This document shows, piece after piece, positions 29,382 to 37,674 of a stretch of DNA of 64,000 nt. Under the pieces are notes generated by a model. That model did not search any database. It was not told where the DNA came from and saw nothing but the letters and a program-made list of their open reading frames with translations. Position numbers and translations under genes: made by a program. This DNA is from SABI01 sp963678555 (GTDB lineage: Bacteria > Spirochaetota > Spirochaetia > Sphaerochaetales > Sphaerochaetaceae): assembly GCA_963678555.2 (NCBI GenBank), contig CAXXJA010000002.1:806001-870000 (forward strand), read 5' to 3'. Each line of letters opens with the position of its first letter. Position 1 is the stretch's first letter.

Positions 29382-29414
29382 AAAACTCCCTGCCGGATGA
29401 GGCGGGGAGTTTTT
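29382..29414. terminator. Bidirectional intrinsic terminator
   Basis: AAAACTCCC-TGCC pairs with GGC-GGGGAGTTTTT, with A residues on one side and T residues on the other, so it can stop transcription from both strands. It separates the DUF1015 gene (+) from the ftsB-like/small-gene pair (-). Confidence 0.85.
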
Positions 29415-29419
29415 CCTGC

Positions 29420-29575
29420 TCAGCCCAGCGATTTCGGAGGTCCGTATTCCCCGGTCATCACCGGCATCTCCGTGGACTCTTCAGATTCTTCCACCAATGA
29501 CACCACAGTGTATGATGAGAGCCCCGTGGTTTTCCAGAAGAATGGATATCGCCCTGAGAACCTGCTGGTGTTCAT
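29420..29575 (-). CDS. 51-residue small protein coupled to the ftsB-like gene
   Basis: The ATG at 29575 overlaps the stop of the ftsB-like gene (ATGA), and the stop lies six bases before the shared terminator. The product starts MNTSRFSGRYPFFW and ends GEYGPPKSLG, with an acidic centre (VEESEESTEM). I do not recognise it. The ATGA overlap and exact fit between the upstream stop and the terminator are the reasons to call it a gene. It may act with the FtsB-like protein. Confidence 0.5.
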   Translation of the reverse strand: MNTSRFSGRYPFFWKTTGLSSYTVVSLVEESEESTEMPVMTGEYGPPKSLG

Positions 29576-30063
29576 CGGGTACGTACATGAGAGTTCCCGT
29601 GTGAGTCCCCTTCAGTCCGTCGGGACCGTTTCACGAGATACACCGGCAATCCTATACCGGCGGTTACTGCACAGGAGATCAGGAACGAAATGAGTGGCCT
29701 TCCTGCCCATACGAGGACACGATATACGACAGGAAGGTTCTGAGGTTCCGGTGTTTCCAGGGCGTCGGGTATATCGGGAGAGATATCCTGAGGGAAGATG
29801 AAGACCTGTTCACCCCGCTTCGCATACCCGATAGCATGCATGACCTCATCCATCGAAGATTCACCGTTGACTTCGCTACTCTGCCGGTACAGAACATCCA
29901 CTTCCCTTTTCAGTGTCTCCACCTGCTCGGCCAGTTCAGCGGTGTGGCCCGTGTTGCCCTGGTATCCACTGACGACAAGAAAGCTCAGCGCCTGAAGAAG
30001 CAGCGAGAACAGAAGAGTACAGAACATGACACAAAGAAAGGAAAACGCTGCTGTCTTTTTCAT
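29572..30063 (-). CDS. FtsB/DivIC-like septum protein with extra C-terminal membrane helix
   Basis: About 163 residues from ATG 30063 (the frame extends ten codons upstream). A membrane helix at residues 5-30 (FSFLCVMFCTLLFSLLL) is followed by a coiled coil (AELAEQVETLKREVDVLY) and then IGYAKRGEQVFIFP. That last segment is the FtsB/DivIC hallmark (LGYVRPGEEV-like). Classical FtsB proteins stop near here at about 100 residues. This one adds a Pro-rich linker and a second membrane helix (LISFLISCAVTAGIGLPVYLV) with a basic tail. Likely role: divisome assembly. Confidence 0.68.
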   Translation of the reverse strand: MKKTAAFSFLCVMFCTLLFSLLLQALSFLVVSGYQGNTGHTAELAEQVETLKREVDVLYRQSSEVNGESSMDEVMHAIGYAKRGEQVFIFPQDISPDIPDALETPEPQNLPVVYRVLVWAGRPLISFLISCAVTAGIGLPVYLVKRSRRTEGDSHGNSHVRTR

Positions 30064-30093
30064 ACATACACCTGTTTCCAGTGATACTACCAT

Positions 30094-30490
30094 CTTTTTC
30101 TCTTTTTACAAACCCGATGAAGTGAACAGCGTTACCGGTAACCCGTTCTCTGCTGTGCCTCTGCAGGAAAGCCGGCTTGCGGCACCTATGGAATAAAAAC
30201 GCCGACTGAATTATCAGCTGAACCAGTAAGTCAGTTCACCATACCGATGGGACCTGGGAGGTGTCCGGGAACTGGTGATATTTCAATGCCATGATTGGCT
30301 TTCAGAAATGAACCCTGCGGCATGTTGGAGTCCTCGACTAGTGAATAACAGGCATTCCGCTTTATCGGAAAGACGCTCTATTTCCTTGTAATAACATCCT
30401 GAAAGGGATATACTGATGGGTAAAAGAGATTGCTCATGACATCGTGGTGAATCAGAAAAGGCTTTTTCTTACTGTAATCTGAGGAAATGA
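30094..30490. other. 397-base intergenic region without a gene
   Basis: No credible ORF. It contains a perfect 12-bp palindrome GTTACCGGTAAC at 30131-30142 and several short hairpins, for example GGGACCT-GGG-AGG(TG)TCC near 30250 and ATTTC...GAAAT around 30280-30308. A leftward promoter for the ftsB-like gene (TTGTAA, 16 bases, TAGTAT) lies at its left end. An untranslated regulatory leader for the + gene at 30491 is possible, but I match it to no known class. Confidence 0.35.
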
Positions 30491-31612
30491 ATGAAAGTAG
30501 AGAGTACAAGACGAAACCGCAGGATAGTTTTTTCGACATTCATCTTGAGCAGTCTCATTCTCGCAGTGGCAACGTATCTGTTTGTCACTGTCATGATTCC
30601 CCTGTACGGTCTTGATCCTTCACAGATCAGAATGATTCTTATCAGACTCCTGCCCATCGTGACAGGATTTCTTCTGGTCGCTTCTGCTCTCGCAATACAT
30701 CCACCCACGCTTGATACCCGCGGTGAGAATGAGGACGAGCTGGAACGGGATCCTCTCACGGCTCCCCTCTACGTACTTCCGGACGAAGAATCGAACATGT
30801 CCCTCGGCCCAATTCTTGAACCGGTCGGGCCCTCGCAAAAACAGCAGCGCATCGTGGAAAATAACCTCGACAAGGTTGACCGCACTCCTGTGAACACTCT
30901 TGATGAGGTCACAGCACCACCGGTCATCCTCGACACAAATCAGATCTTCGACTTCCCGAGAGGAGAACAGGAGGGATTATCAGAACCTGTACCAGAGCCG
31001 GAAGCAAGCCCCGAAAACCAGGTTTCTGAAACGAGGACTGAAGAGGCCGTCGAGACTGTGGCTTCTTCACCGCTGGACAGACAGGTGCTGTTCGCTGCCT
31101 ACCCCTTCCCCATAGAACCCGATTCCTCCATAGCAGAGCTGCTGGAACCGATACCGGAATCGGTTCCTGTCGATGATGATCAGAACCTCTCATTGTATCT
31201 CCAGATTGATGATACCTTTGATGACAGACTGTCAGAAGAAATTGAGTATGCGAAAGCTATAGGCTACCCGCTGTCTCTAGCCTACCTTACCTGTGACGGT
31301 GATGAGCAGATGGAAGACCTGACAGGATCACTGGTTTCCCTGGACGGTATCGTGTACCATGAAGGTCAGACCCTGCGCATCATCCTTCCGTTCCTGTCGT
31401 TCGATCAGTGCAGAGAAGTCTTCTCCAGTGTGCTTTCCCGTGTCAGGAAACAGTATCCGGAGCACAGGCTCTCATGCGGCTATTCAACATTCTCTCTGGA
31501 ATCCCAAAGGACGACACCTCTTACCGAGCAGGTCGAAACGGCACTTACTCTGGCCACCGAACACGGCAGCTATGCAGTCATCGGGTATGATTCGATCATA
31601 GAGGAAGAGTAA
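30491..31612 (+). CDS. Membrane protein with degenerate GGDEF-like C-terminus
   Basis: A 373-residue protein. Two membrane helices lie near residues 13-35 and 45-65. A long acidic, Pro-rich linker spans about 75-245 (rich in Glu, Pro, Ser). The C-terminal 125 residues start LSEEIEYAKAIGYPLSLAYLTCDG, which resembles the opening of GGDEF domains, but no GG(D/E)EF catalytic loop is present; the matching place reads DGIVYHEG. It is therefore probably not a diguanylate cyclase. GAGG precedes the ATG. Function unknown; a sensory or scaffold role is only a guess. Confidence 0.6.
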   Translation: MKVESTRRNRRIVFSTFILSSLILAVATYLFVTVMIPLYGLDPSQIRMILIRLLPIVTGFLLVASALAIHPPTLDTRGENEDELERDPLTAPLYVLPDEESNMSLGPILEPVGPSQKQQRIVENNLDKVDRTPVNTLDEVTAPPVILDTNQIFDFPRGEQEGLSEPVPEPEASPENQVSETRTEEAVETVASSPLDRQVLFAAYPFPIEPDSSIAELLEPIPESVPVDDDQNLSLYLQIDDTFDDRLSEEIEYAKAIGYPLSLAYLTCDGDEQMEDLTGSLVSLDGIVYHEGQTLRIILPFLSFDQCREVFSSVLSRVRKQYPEHRLSCGYSTFSLESQRTTPLTEQVETALTLATEHGSYAVIGYDSIIEEE

Positions 31613-31627
31613 CCGGTTTTCGGTTTT

Positions 31628-32551
31628 CTATTCTTTCAGAGCAAGTTCAATAATCTGTCTGTCACGCGCGAGGAAGGTATTGGGAAAAACCTCCCGTGCC
31701 TCCGTCCTGAGAAGTTTCAGCTCCCTGTTGGTATATCGAGGGGAATAGTGGAACAGCCCGAGGGAAGTAACGTTGGCATCACGTGCTATCGTTGCCGCCT
31801 GTCGGGCACTCATGTGCTTCTTTTCCCGTGCACTTGCCAGCAGTGAATCATCAAACATTCCCTCACAGAGAAGCAGGTCAGAGTTTCTGACGTGTTCAGC
31901 GATACTGTCCAGATACAGTGTGTCTGTCACATAGGAGAACTTCCGTCCCTGACGCGGCGGTCCCATAACCATATCAGGTGTGACAACAGACCCGTTTTCA
32001 GCGGTTACTGAGGCACCCTTCTGGAGCAGAGACCACTGGGGACCTTTCGGAACTCCAAGAGCTGAAGCCTGTTCAGGATAGAACATACCGGGACGATCCT
32101 TCTCGGTCATCGTATAGCCGACACAGGGTTTCGTATGATCGAGTTCAAAGGCCTCTATCGTATACTCCGGGGTCTCCAGGATGACACCCTCCTCCACACT
32201 CTTCACGATGATCTCGTAGTTGATATACATATCGAGCATCTTCCTCGTGGAGTGGATATATTCATGGAGCTTTTTCGGTCCATATATCGTCAGGGGTTCA
32301 CTTCGGTCCACCTGAGAGGAAAGCATCAGCATTCCCGGAAGACCCGTCACATGATCCGCATGCATATGGGAGATGAAGATGGCGCTGATCTTCTTCCACT
32401 TGAGATTAAGCATCTTCAACGAGATCTGAGTCCCTTCACCGCAATCGAAAAGAAACAACTCTCCTTCTCTTCTGAGAAGAGCCGAGGTGAGAAACCGTCC
32501 GGGTAGTGGCATCATTCCGCTTGTGCCGAGAACAAATATTTCCAGATTCAT
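31628..32551 (-). CDS. rnz: Ribonuclease Z
   Basis: Metallo-beta-lactamase-fold endonuclease that trims tRNA 3' trailers. The catalytic motif HMHADH is at residues 62-67; GTSGMMP, FDCGEGTQ and the C-terminal HYSPRY motif (with the final metal His) are also present. Length 307 aa is the short RNase Z form. It matters here because the tRNA genes in this window lack encoded CCA. Last gene of the long minus-strand train, 21 bases after lolE. Confidence 0.94.
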   Translation of the reverse strand: MNLEIFVLGTSGMMPLPGRFLTSALLRREGELFLFDCGEGTQISLKMLNLKWKKISAIFISHMHADHVTGLPGMLMLSSQVDRSEPLTIYGPKKLHEYIHSTRKMLDMYINYEIIVKSVEEGVILETPEYTIEAFELDHTKPCVGYTMTEKDRPGMFYPEQASALGVPKGPQWSLLQKGASVTAENGSVVTPDMVMGPPRQGRKFSYVTDTLYLDSIAEHVRNSDLLLCEGMFDDSLLASAREKKHMSARQAATIARDANVTSLGLFHYSPRYTNRELKLLRTEAREVFPNTFLARDRQIIELALKE

Positions 32552-32572
32552 ACCGGATAATCTACCCTGTAT

Positions 32573-33820
32573 TCAGTCTTGATGCAACACGTCTAGAGGC
32601 CTGATATGTATGATGTGACGCAGTGAGGCTGCAACCGAAACCATACTCATTGCCAGCAGAGTTGCTGTAAGTGTTATGATCTTACTGCCGGGGATATCAA
32701 TCTCGAATGAAAGGAGGTAGTATCTCAGTGCAGGGATATCTGCATCCTTCAGCAGGATCATGAGGAAGGTGAGATTCCGTGCCAGAAAGATCCCGATCAT
32801 CGTTCCCGTGAAGATGGCTATGGCAGTGACAGCGGTAACGGCAAGAAGGTACCCCGCAATGATATGTTTCGAGAGAGCACCGAGGACCTTCATCATGGCT
32901 ATTTCTTCTTTTGCATCCTCGATGAGTTCATGACTCACGGCCGTTACATAGAACACCGCTGCAACAAGAATCGTGAGGAAGACTGCGAATATGACCTGTC
33001 TGCTGGTGGCGAAGTTCTCATACATGTCGGTGTTGAACTGGTCATACTTCGCCCACTGAAGACGCACGTCACTGTGCTGCTGGAGTTCCTGCATGTATTG
33101 CTCCACCCTCCTCTCATCCCAGGAATCGAATAGTATCTCAGTATGAACATTCTCCTGCGGCAGAAGCAGCTGTCCACTCTCCTGGTCCATGAACACAAGC
33201 GAGTCATCAAGTGCATAAAATCCGGTATCATAGATTCCCTGAACCACCGCAAGGGCAGGCCTTACCCTTCTCTGCCCCTGGGAAGGTATGATGACCAGGG
33301 CAAGCCTGTCCTGCACCCCTACATTGAAATGCCCGGCAAGCTTCCGGCTTATGTATATCCCGGGAAGAGCTCCCGATCGAGACAGGTCCTCGTCAGCGTT
33401 CAACGTCAGTTCACCGATCCTGCTTTCGTTAAAATAGGAGGGAGCCACCCCTTTGAGGTAGACCTCCTGCGTCTGATCCTTTCCATAGAGGATGCCGTAT
33501 CCACCGATCGTCTGATCTACCGTTGCTACAGACACGGCAGGTGTACCGGATTTCTCGTTCGGGTCTGACAACAGAGCCTGCGCATCGGTGATAGATCGGG
33601 AAGGGGCGTATACCTGAACATGCCCGTCCATCAGAAGGATATACTTCTCTGTGATACCTTCGATCATCCCGTCTGTAAAGCTGAGAGAGAGGACAAGGGG
33701 AACCATGAGAATGGTGATAAGGACAAACAGGCGTATGATCGCGGCGTTCTTCCGGGTCTTACCCGGATGATACAGGATCGACCGTGCAAGGGTGAACACG
33801 TAACGTGAGGGTGCGCTCAT
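32573..33820 (-). CDS. lolE: LolC/LolE-type lipoprotein-releasing permease
   Basis: FtsX-family membrane protein, 415 aa. One N-terminal helix is followed by a large periplasmic domain (about residues 55-270). Three helices follow in the FtsX/MacB_PCD arrangement (FAVFLTILVAAVFYVTAVSHE, IIAGYLLAVTAVTAIAIF, IITLTATLLAMSMVSVAA). With the LolD-like ATPase and second permease it forms the complex that releases lipoproteins from the inner membrane. The ATG overlaps the lolD stop (ATGA). The C/E labels are by order, not proof. Confidence 0.82.
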   Translation of the reverse strand: MSAPSRYVFTLARSILYHPGKTRKNAAIIRLFVLITILMVPLVLSLSFTDGMIEGITEKYILLMDGHVQVYAPSRSITDAQALLSDPNEKSGTPAVSVATVDQTIGGYGILYGKDQTQEVYLKGVAPSYFNESRIGELTLNADEDLSRSGALPGIYISRKLAGHFNVGVQDRLALVIIPSQGQRRVRPALAVVQGIYDTGFYALDDSLVFMDQESGQLLLPQENVHTEILFDSWDERRVEQYMQELQQHSDVRLQWAKYDQFNTDMYENFATSRQVIFAVFLTILVAAVFYVTAVSHELIEDAKEEIAMMKVLGALSKHIIAGYLLAVTAVTAIAIFTGTMIGIFLARNLTFLMILLKDADIPALRYYLLSFEIDIPGSKIITLTATLLAMSMVSVAASLRHIIHIRPLDVLHQD

Positions 33821-34500
33821 GAATACCTCTCACACCGGTGATTGCTGAGCTGATAGATATCAGAGCAGCGCTGAGCGAGTCCAATATCGTGGGTCACCAG
33901 CAGCAGGGTCCTGTTCTGCTCCCTGACAAGGTCGAACAGAAGGTTCTCAATGCCGCTGCTGCTCTGTTCATCAAGGCTCCCTGTCGGCTCATCAGCGATG
34001 ATGATATCGGGATCATTGATCAGAGCCCGGCACAGCGCCACCCGCTGACGCTCTCCTCCACTGAGCTTGCCCGGGTGGTGTGATGCCCGCGAAGAGAGGT
34101 CAACCCGCTTTAGAAGCTCCAGAGCCCTCTGACGGATCCGTGAAGGTTTCAGTCCCTTGATGAGGGAGGGCATCATGACGTTCTCGAGTGCAGTGAAATC
34201 CTCAAGGAGGATGTGCGACTGAAAGACAAAACCGATGTTGCTGTTGCGGTATTCACTAAGCTGATGATCCTTCATGCGCGAAAGCACCCGGTCGTTATAG
34301 ATGACCTCTCCCCGCTGTGGAACATCCAGTCCGCCCGCGATGTTCAGGAGTGTTGTCTTTCCGCTCCCGCTCTTGCCGATAATCGCTACGGAGGCTCCGC
34401 GCGGAACCGTCAGTGACAGATCTTCAAGTACGGTCAGCTCTGTCTCTCCGCTTTGAAAACGTTTGGTGATATTCTTTAGGGTCAGTAATGCATCATGCAT
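33817..34500 (-). CDS. lolD: Lipoprotein-releasing ABC ATPase LolD
   Basis: A 227-residue ATPase. Walker A is GKSGSGKTT near residue 41, the signature LSGGERQR, Walker B IIADEPT followed by GSLDEQS, and the switch His in VTHDIG. It is of the LolD/MacB/FtsE type. It lies between two FtsX-type permeases with 4-base and 8-base overlaps, the classical lolC-D-E arrangement. Confidence 0.9.
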   Translation of the reverse strand: MHDALLTLKNITKRFQSGETELTVLEDLSLTVPRGASVAIIGKSGSGKTTLLNIAGGLDVPQRGEVIYNDRVLSRMKDHQLSEYRNSNIGFVFQSHILLEDFTALENVMMPSLIKGLKPSRIRQRALELLKRVDLSSRASHHPGKLSGGERQRVALCRALINDPDIIIADEPTGSLDEQSSSGIENLLFDLVREQNRTLLLVTHDIGLAQRCSDIYQLSNHRCERYS

Positions 34501-35713
34501 GGTACAGCAGCTCCATAGGTTCCTTCTTCAATGCCTTCGAGATGACATTCGAGGAGAAAAGAAACGAGAGGATGAGAATCAGGGACCCGCTGATAAGCAG
34601 TTCCACGATGTTCAACTTCGGTGTGATAGGATAGGAAAGAAGGGGATTGTCCACGTCGAACAGCCTTAGATACATACGGTTTGCAACGGAGAACATCCAG
34701 GGAAGGTAACGGACGATCAGAACCCCGAGAGCGATCCCGAAGGCACTGCCCGCTGACGAAACCACCATCGCTGTCCGTATCATCATCCACCTGACGTCTT
34801 TTCTGCTCATCCCGATGGAACGGAGAATCGCAAGCTCCCGTTTCTTCGACTGGTAAAGGCGCAAGGTAGAATTCTTCTGGTGGAAGGTGATGATGACAAA
34901 CATGAAGAAGAGGAAGATATACATGAGCACCTTTTCAAGAATAAGGGCAGAATAGAAAGGACCATGAATCTCCCTCCAGGTATGTACGGCAGCCTCAGGG
35001 AAACGTGCAGCTATCTCGCGGACGATACGGCTCTCCTCCCTTACCGAGAGATTGTTCACATACAGACCGTACGATACATCCTCATACTCTTCTCCACCGC
35101 TGAGAAACCTGAGGGGAACCAGCACGGAACCGCCTGTCATCTCCTTGAGCTGGGTTGAGAAAAGCCCGGTCACCGGTGCACTCTTTTCCTGTACGGTAAG
35201 AGTCAGTGTTCTGCCCCGGGCCAGAAGCGTGAACATCAGGGTATCTCCGTACGAGACACTGAGTGAATTCATCAGAGGCAGTGACAGGTAGGCACCGTCA
35301 TCAGAAGGATCGTCGACCATGCTGTCGAGAAACACCCGACGGGTAAACGGATTATCCTCTCGGAGAAAGTCCTCTCCGTAGCCGATAACCTGCACACCGA
35401 CGCTGCGCCTGTCAGTAGCGATGACTGAACGGACACGGGAGAACGGATACACATGCTGAACTCCTTCGATCCGTGAAAGGATATCCTGTACTGGCTCATC
35501 CGCCGTTTCTCCGATTCCCTCCACCTCAATATGAAAGGACTGCACGTTTCTCAGCTGGTCGAGCACATCAATCTGCAGGGAGTTCATCACCGACATAATG
35601 ACTATGAGGGCGGCGAATCCGACAGCAAGAGAGGTCATGATCAGGAGACTCATCCTGCGGTGTCTGTTCTTTCTGCTGAACGTGTATCTCCAGGTAAGAG
35701 AGGCCCGGTTCAT
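34493..35713 (-). CDS. lolC: LolC/LolE-type lipoprotein-releasing permease
   Basis: FtsX-family permease of about 406 residues, start ATG 35713 (the preceding codon GTG is also in frame). It has an N-terminal helix (LLIMTSLAVGFAALIVIMSVMNSLQ), a periplasmic domain, and a C-terminal three-helix unit that includes KRELAILRSIGMSRKDV, the FtsX cytoplasmic motif. The ATG overlaps the stop of the upstream secreted protein by one base. It is paired with lolD and the second permease. Confidence 0.82.
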   Translation of the reverse strand: MNRASLTWRYTFSRKNRHRRMSLLIMTSLAVGFAALIVIMSVMNSLQIDVLDQLRNVQSFHIEVEGIGETADEPVQDILSRIEGVQHVYPFSRVRSVIATDRRSVGVQVIGYGEDFLREDNPFTRRVFLDSMVDDPSDDGAYLSLPLMNSLSVSYGDTLMFTLLARGRTLTLTVQEKSAPVTGLFSTQLKEMTGGSVLVPLRFLSGGEEYEDVSYGLYVNNLSVREESRIVREIAARFPEAAVHTWREIHGPFYSALILEKVLMYIFLFFMFVIITFHQKNSTLRLYQSKKRELAILRSIGMSRKDVRWMMIRTAMVVSSAGSAFGIALGVLIVRYLPWMFSVANRMYLRLFDVDNPLLSYPITPKLNIVELLISGSLILILSFLFSSNVISKALKKEPMELLYHA

Positions 35714-36786
35714 CACTGTTCCTTTCTGTATTCAATACTGATGATACGTTTTCCGTCCGATGCATAGTTCACATCGGCATACGGAAGACCCTCCTCGAAG
35801 ATAGTGACGACCATCGTACCATCCGTGTTATACCGGGTGGACCTCTGTGGAACTCCGTTGATCCACTGCGTCTCCGTTTTGAGGGCGTTATTCACAAACC
35901 AGCGTTCAATCCGCTCCTTCTGAACGTTCGTACTCTCATCCTCGTTCGCATGGTCGGGTACCTGTACGTTCACGTTCAGTTCATCTGAACGGATCAGTGT
36001 TCCTGCACTGTCGTATTCATACTTCGTAGTGGATCTTACACCCTCACCCTTCTCCTGTTCCAGGGACAAAAGGAGACCTCCGGGACTGAATACCCTGATC
36101 ATTTCCTTGCCGAACATGAGTTCTTTCAGGGTCAGGGTTCCATCCTCGTCATATTCTGCCGTATACGATTGGATCGGGACTCCGTCCTGCAGCCTGGCCT
36201 CAGCCATAAGGTTGCCGGAGAGTATCTCTGTGATGCGAACCTCATCGCCACCCTGTCTCGACAGGGTCAGCAGGGTCCCGTCCGTGTTGAACAGGGAGAG
36301 GACACTTTTCCCTTCACGGTCTATCACCCGTGTACCGCCGAGAGTGCCGTCCTGATGTCTGTAGTAGGTGATAAGCTGAATCATTTCCCCCTGAACCAGA
36401 TTCTTCCGTTCGGTCATTCGCCCATCGGTATAAGAGAACTCCATTTCAAGGGTCTGCCCTTCGGAGCTCTGGACCGAAGCAACCAGCAGGTCGTTCTCAT
36501 AGAGGTATCTGGTCAACCGGCCATCCTGATAGGTGATGGTCACCTCTCGAGTATCATCAGTGTGCTCTTCTACTCTCTGAGCATAGAGTAAACCATCTCT
36601 GTAGAGTGTCTCCACCGTCCCTTCACCATCGACCTCGACAGCCCACGGCATGGTAAGAGCCGTAAACTCATCACTTTCCTGGTTTTTCTGCATGAGCTCA
36701 TTTGAAATATACCAGATGCCCTCGGAGGCAATAAGAGGAAGCGAGGTAAGAAGAATGATGGTAACAGTCTTCCACAGATGTTTCAT
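35713..36786 (-). CDS. Secreted repeat protein in the lol operon
   Basis: 357 residues with a signal peptide at 1-22 (TVTIILLTSLPLIASEG). The mature region is built of short beta units of the type YxxDGxLTRYLYENDLL, FSYTDGRMTERKNL and YEYDSAGTLIRSD. These recall MORN-variant/YD-like antitoxin-style repeats, in which the chain describes a repeated Tyr-Asp-Gly-Leu pattern. Probably periplasmic or surface. It overlaps ftsY and lolC by ATGA/TGATG, which suggests a role tied to lipoprotein export. No family name is certain. Confidence 0.65.
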   Translation of the reverse strand: MKHLWKTVTIILLTSLPLIASEGIWYISNELMQKNQESDEFTALTMPWAVEVDGEGTVETLYRDGLLYAQRVEEHTDDTREVTITYQDGRLTRYLYENDLLVASVQSSEGQTLEMEFSYTDGRMTERKNLVQGEMIQLITYYRHQDGTLGGTRVIDREGKSVLSLFNTDGTLLTLSRQGGDEVRITEILSGNLMAEARLQDGVPIQSYTAEYDEDGTLTLKELMFGKEMIRVFSPGGLLLSLEQEKGEGVRSTTKYEYDSAGTLIRSDELNVNVQVPDHANEDESTNVQKERIERWFVNNALKTETQWINGVPQRSTRYNTDGTMVVTIFEEGLPYADVNYASDGKRIISIEYRKEQ

Positions 36787-37658
36787 GTATTGATTCCAAG
36801 CAGTGTATCAAGGAAGGCATCGGGGTCGAAATCTATCAGATCATCGTAGGTTTCACCCACTCCCACGAACGTGATGGGAATCCCGAGTGTATCGCAGATC
36901 TGGATAAGAGAGCCTCCCTTCGCCGCTGAGTCATATTTCGTCAACACAACTCCGTCGAGTCCTATCGCTTCGTGGAACATCCTGGCCTGAGAGATTCCGT
37001 TCTGTCCGGTTGTCGCGTCTATCACAAGCAGCTTCTTATAGTCAGGTTCATCTACTCCGCGTGTACGAATCACCTTGTCGATCTTTTGCAGTTCACGCAG
37101 GAGGTTCTCTTTATTGTGCATCCTTCCTGCCGTATCTGCAAGCACTAACTGATCCCCTCTCGCTTTGGCACTCTCGATGGCATCGAACAGGACCGAGGCA
37201 GGGTCTGAATTGGGTTTCTGCTTTATGATACGGGCTCCGAGCCGTTCCGCATGGAGTTCGAGCTGGTCAATCGCCGCTGCACGGAAGGTATCTCCGGCAG
37301 CCAGCACCACCTGATTGCCCTGTCTCATGAACCGGTTGGCCATCTTGGCGATACTCGTGGTCTTTCCGACACCGTTGACTCCGAGTATCAGGTAGACTGA
37401 CGGGGAACCCTTCGAAGGATCCAGTGTGATATGTTTTACCTTGGGTAGCAGAATCTCCTTCATCAGGTGCTGGAGGATGTCTAGATCCTTCACCTTGTCC
37501 CGCTTGACCCGTGCCCTCAGCGCATCTGATAGCTCCATTGCATTCGCCGCTCCAAGATCGCCCTCGATCAGAAGATCCTCAAGTTCTTCGTAGAATGACT
37601 CATCTATTTTCTGTATGGAAAAAAGTGCCTTGATACGGGCACCGAAACTCTTTCTCAT
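36783..37658 (-). CDS. ftsY: Signal recognition particle receptor FtsY
   Basis: SRP-type GTPase that docks ribosomes making membrane proteins. The NG domain is complete: P-loop GVNGVGKTT, DTFRAAAIDQL, DTAGRMHNKENLL, TKYDSAAKGG and the closing GVGETYDDL. There is no long acidic A domain; the protein is about 291 residues from ATG 37658 (a GTG at 37685 is an alternative). Such short FtsY proteins are common outside Enterobacteria. In a coupled series between a PEGA protein and a secreted protein gene. Confidence 0.95.
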   Translation of the reverse strand: MRKSFGARIKALFSIQKIDESFYEELEDLLIEGDLGAANAMELSDALRARVKRDKVKDLDILQHLMKEILLPKVKHITLDPSKGSPSVYLILGVNGVGKTTSIAKMANRFMRQGNQVVLAAGDTFRAAAIDQLELHAERLGARIIKQKPNSDPASVLFDAIESAKARGDQLVLADTAGRMHNKENLLRELQKIDKVIRTRGVDEPDYKKLLVIDATTGQNGISQARMFHEAIGLDGVVLTKYDSAAKGGSLIQICDTLGIPITFVGVGETYDDLIDFDPDAFLDTLLGINT

Positions 37659-37674
37659 CTCACAGTATTCCTTA

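Noticed and set aside
30491..31612. Active diguanylate cyclase
   Set aside because: No GG(D/E)EF loop is present, so only a degenerate GGDEF-like fold is claimed.
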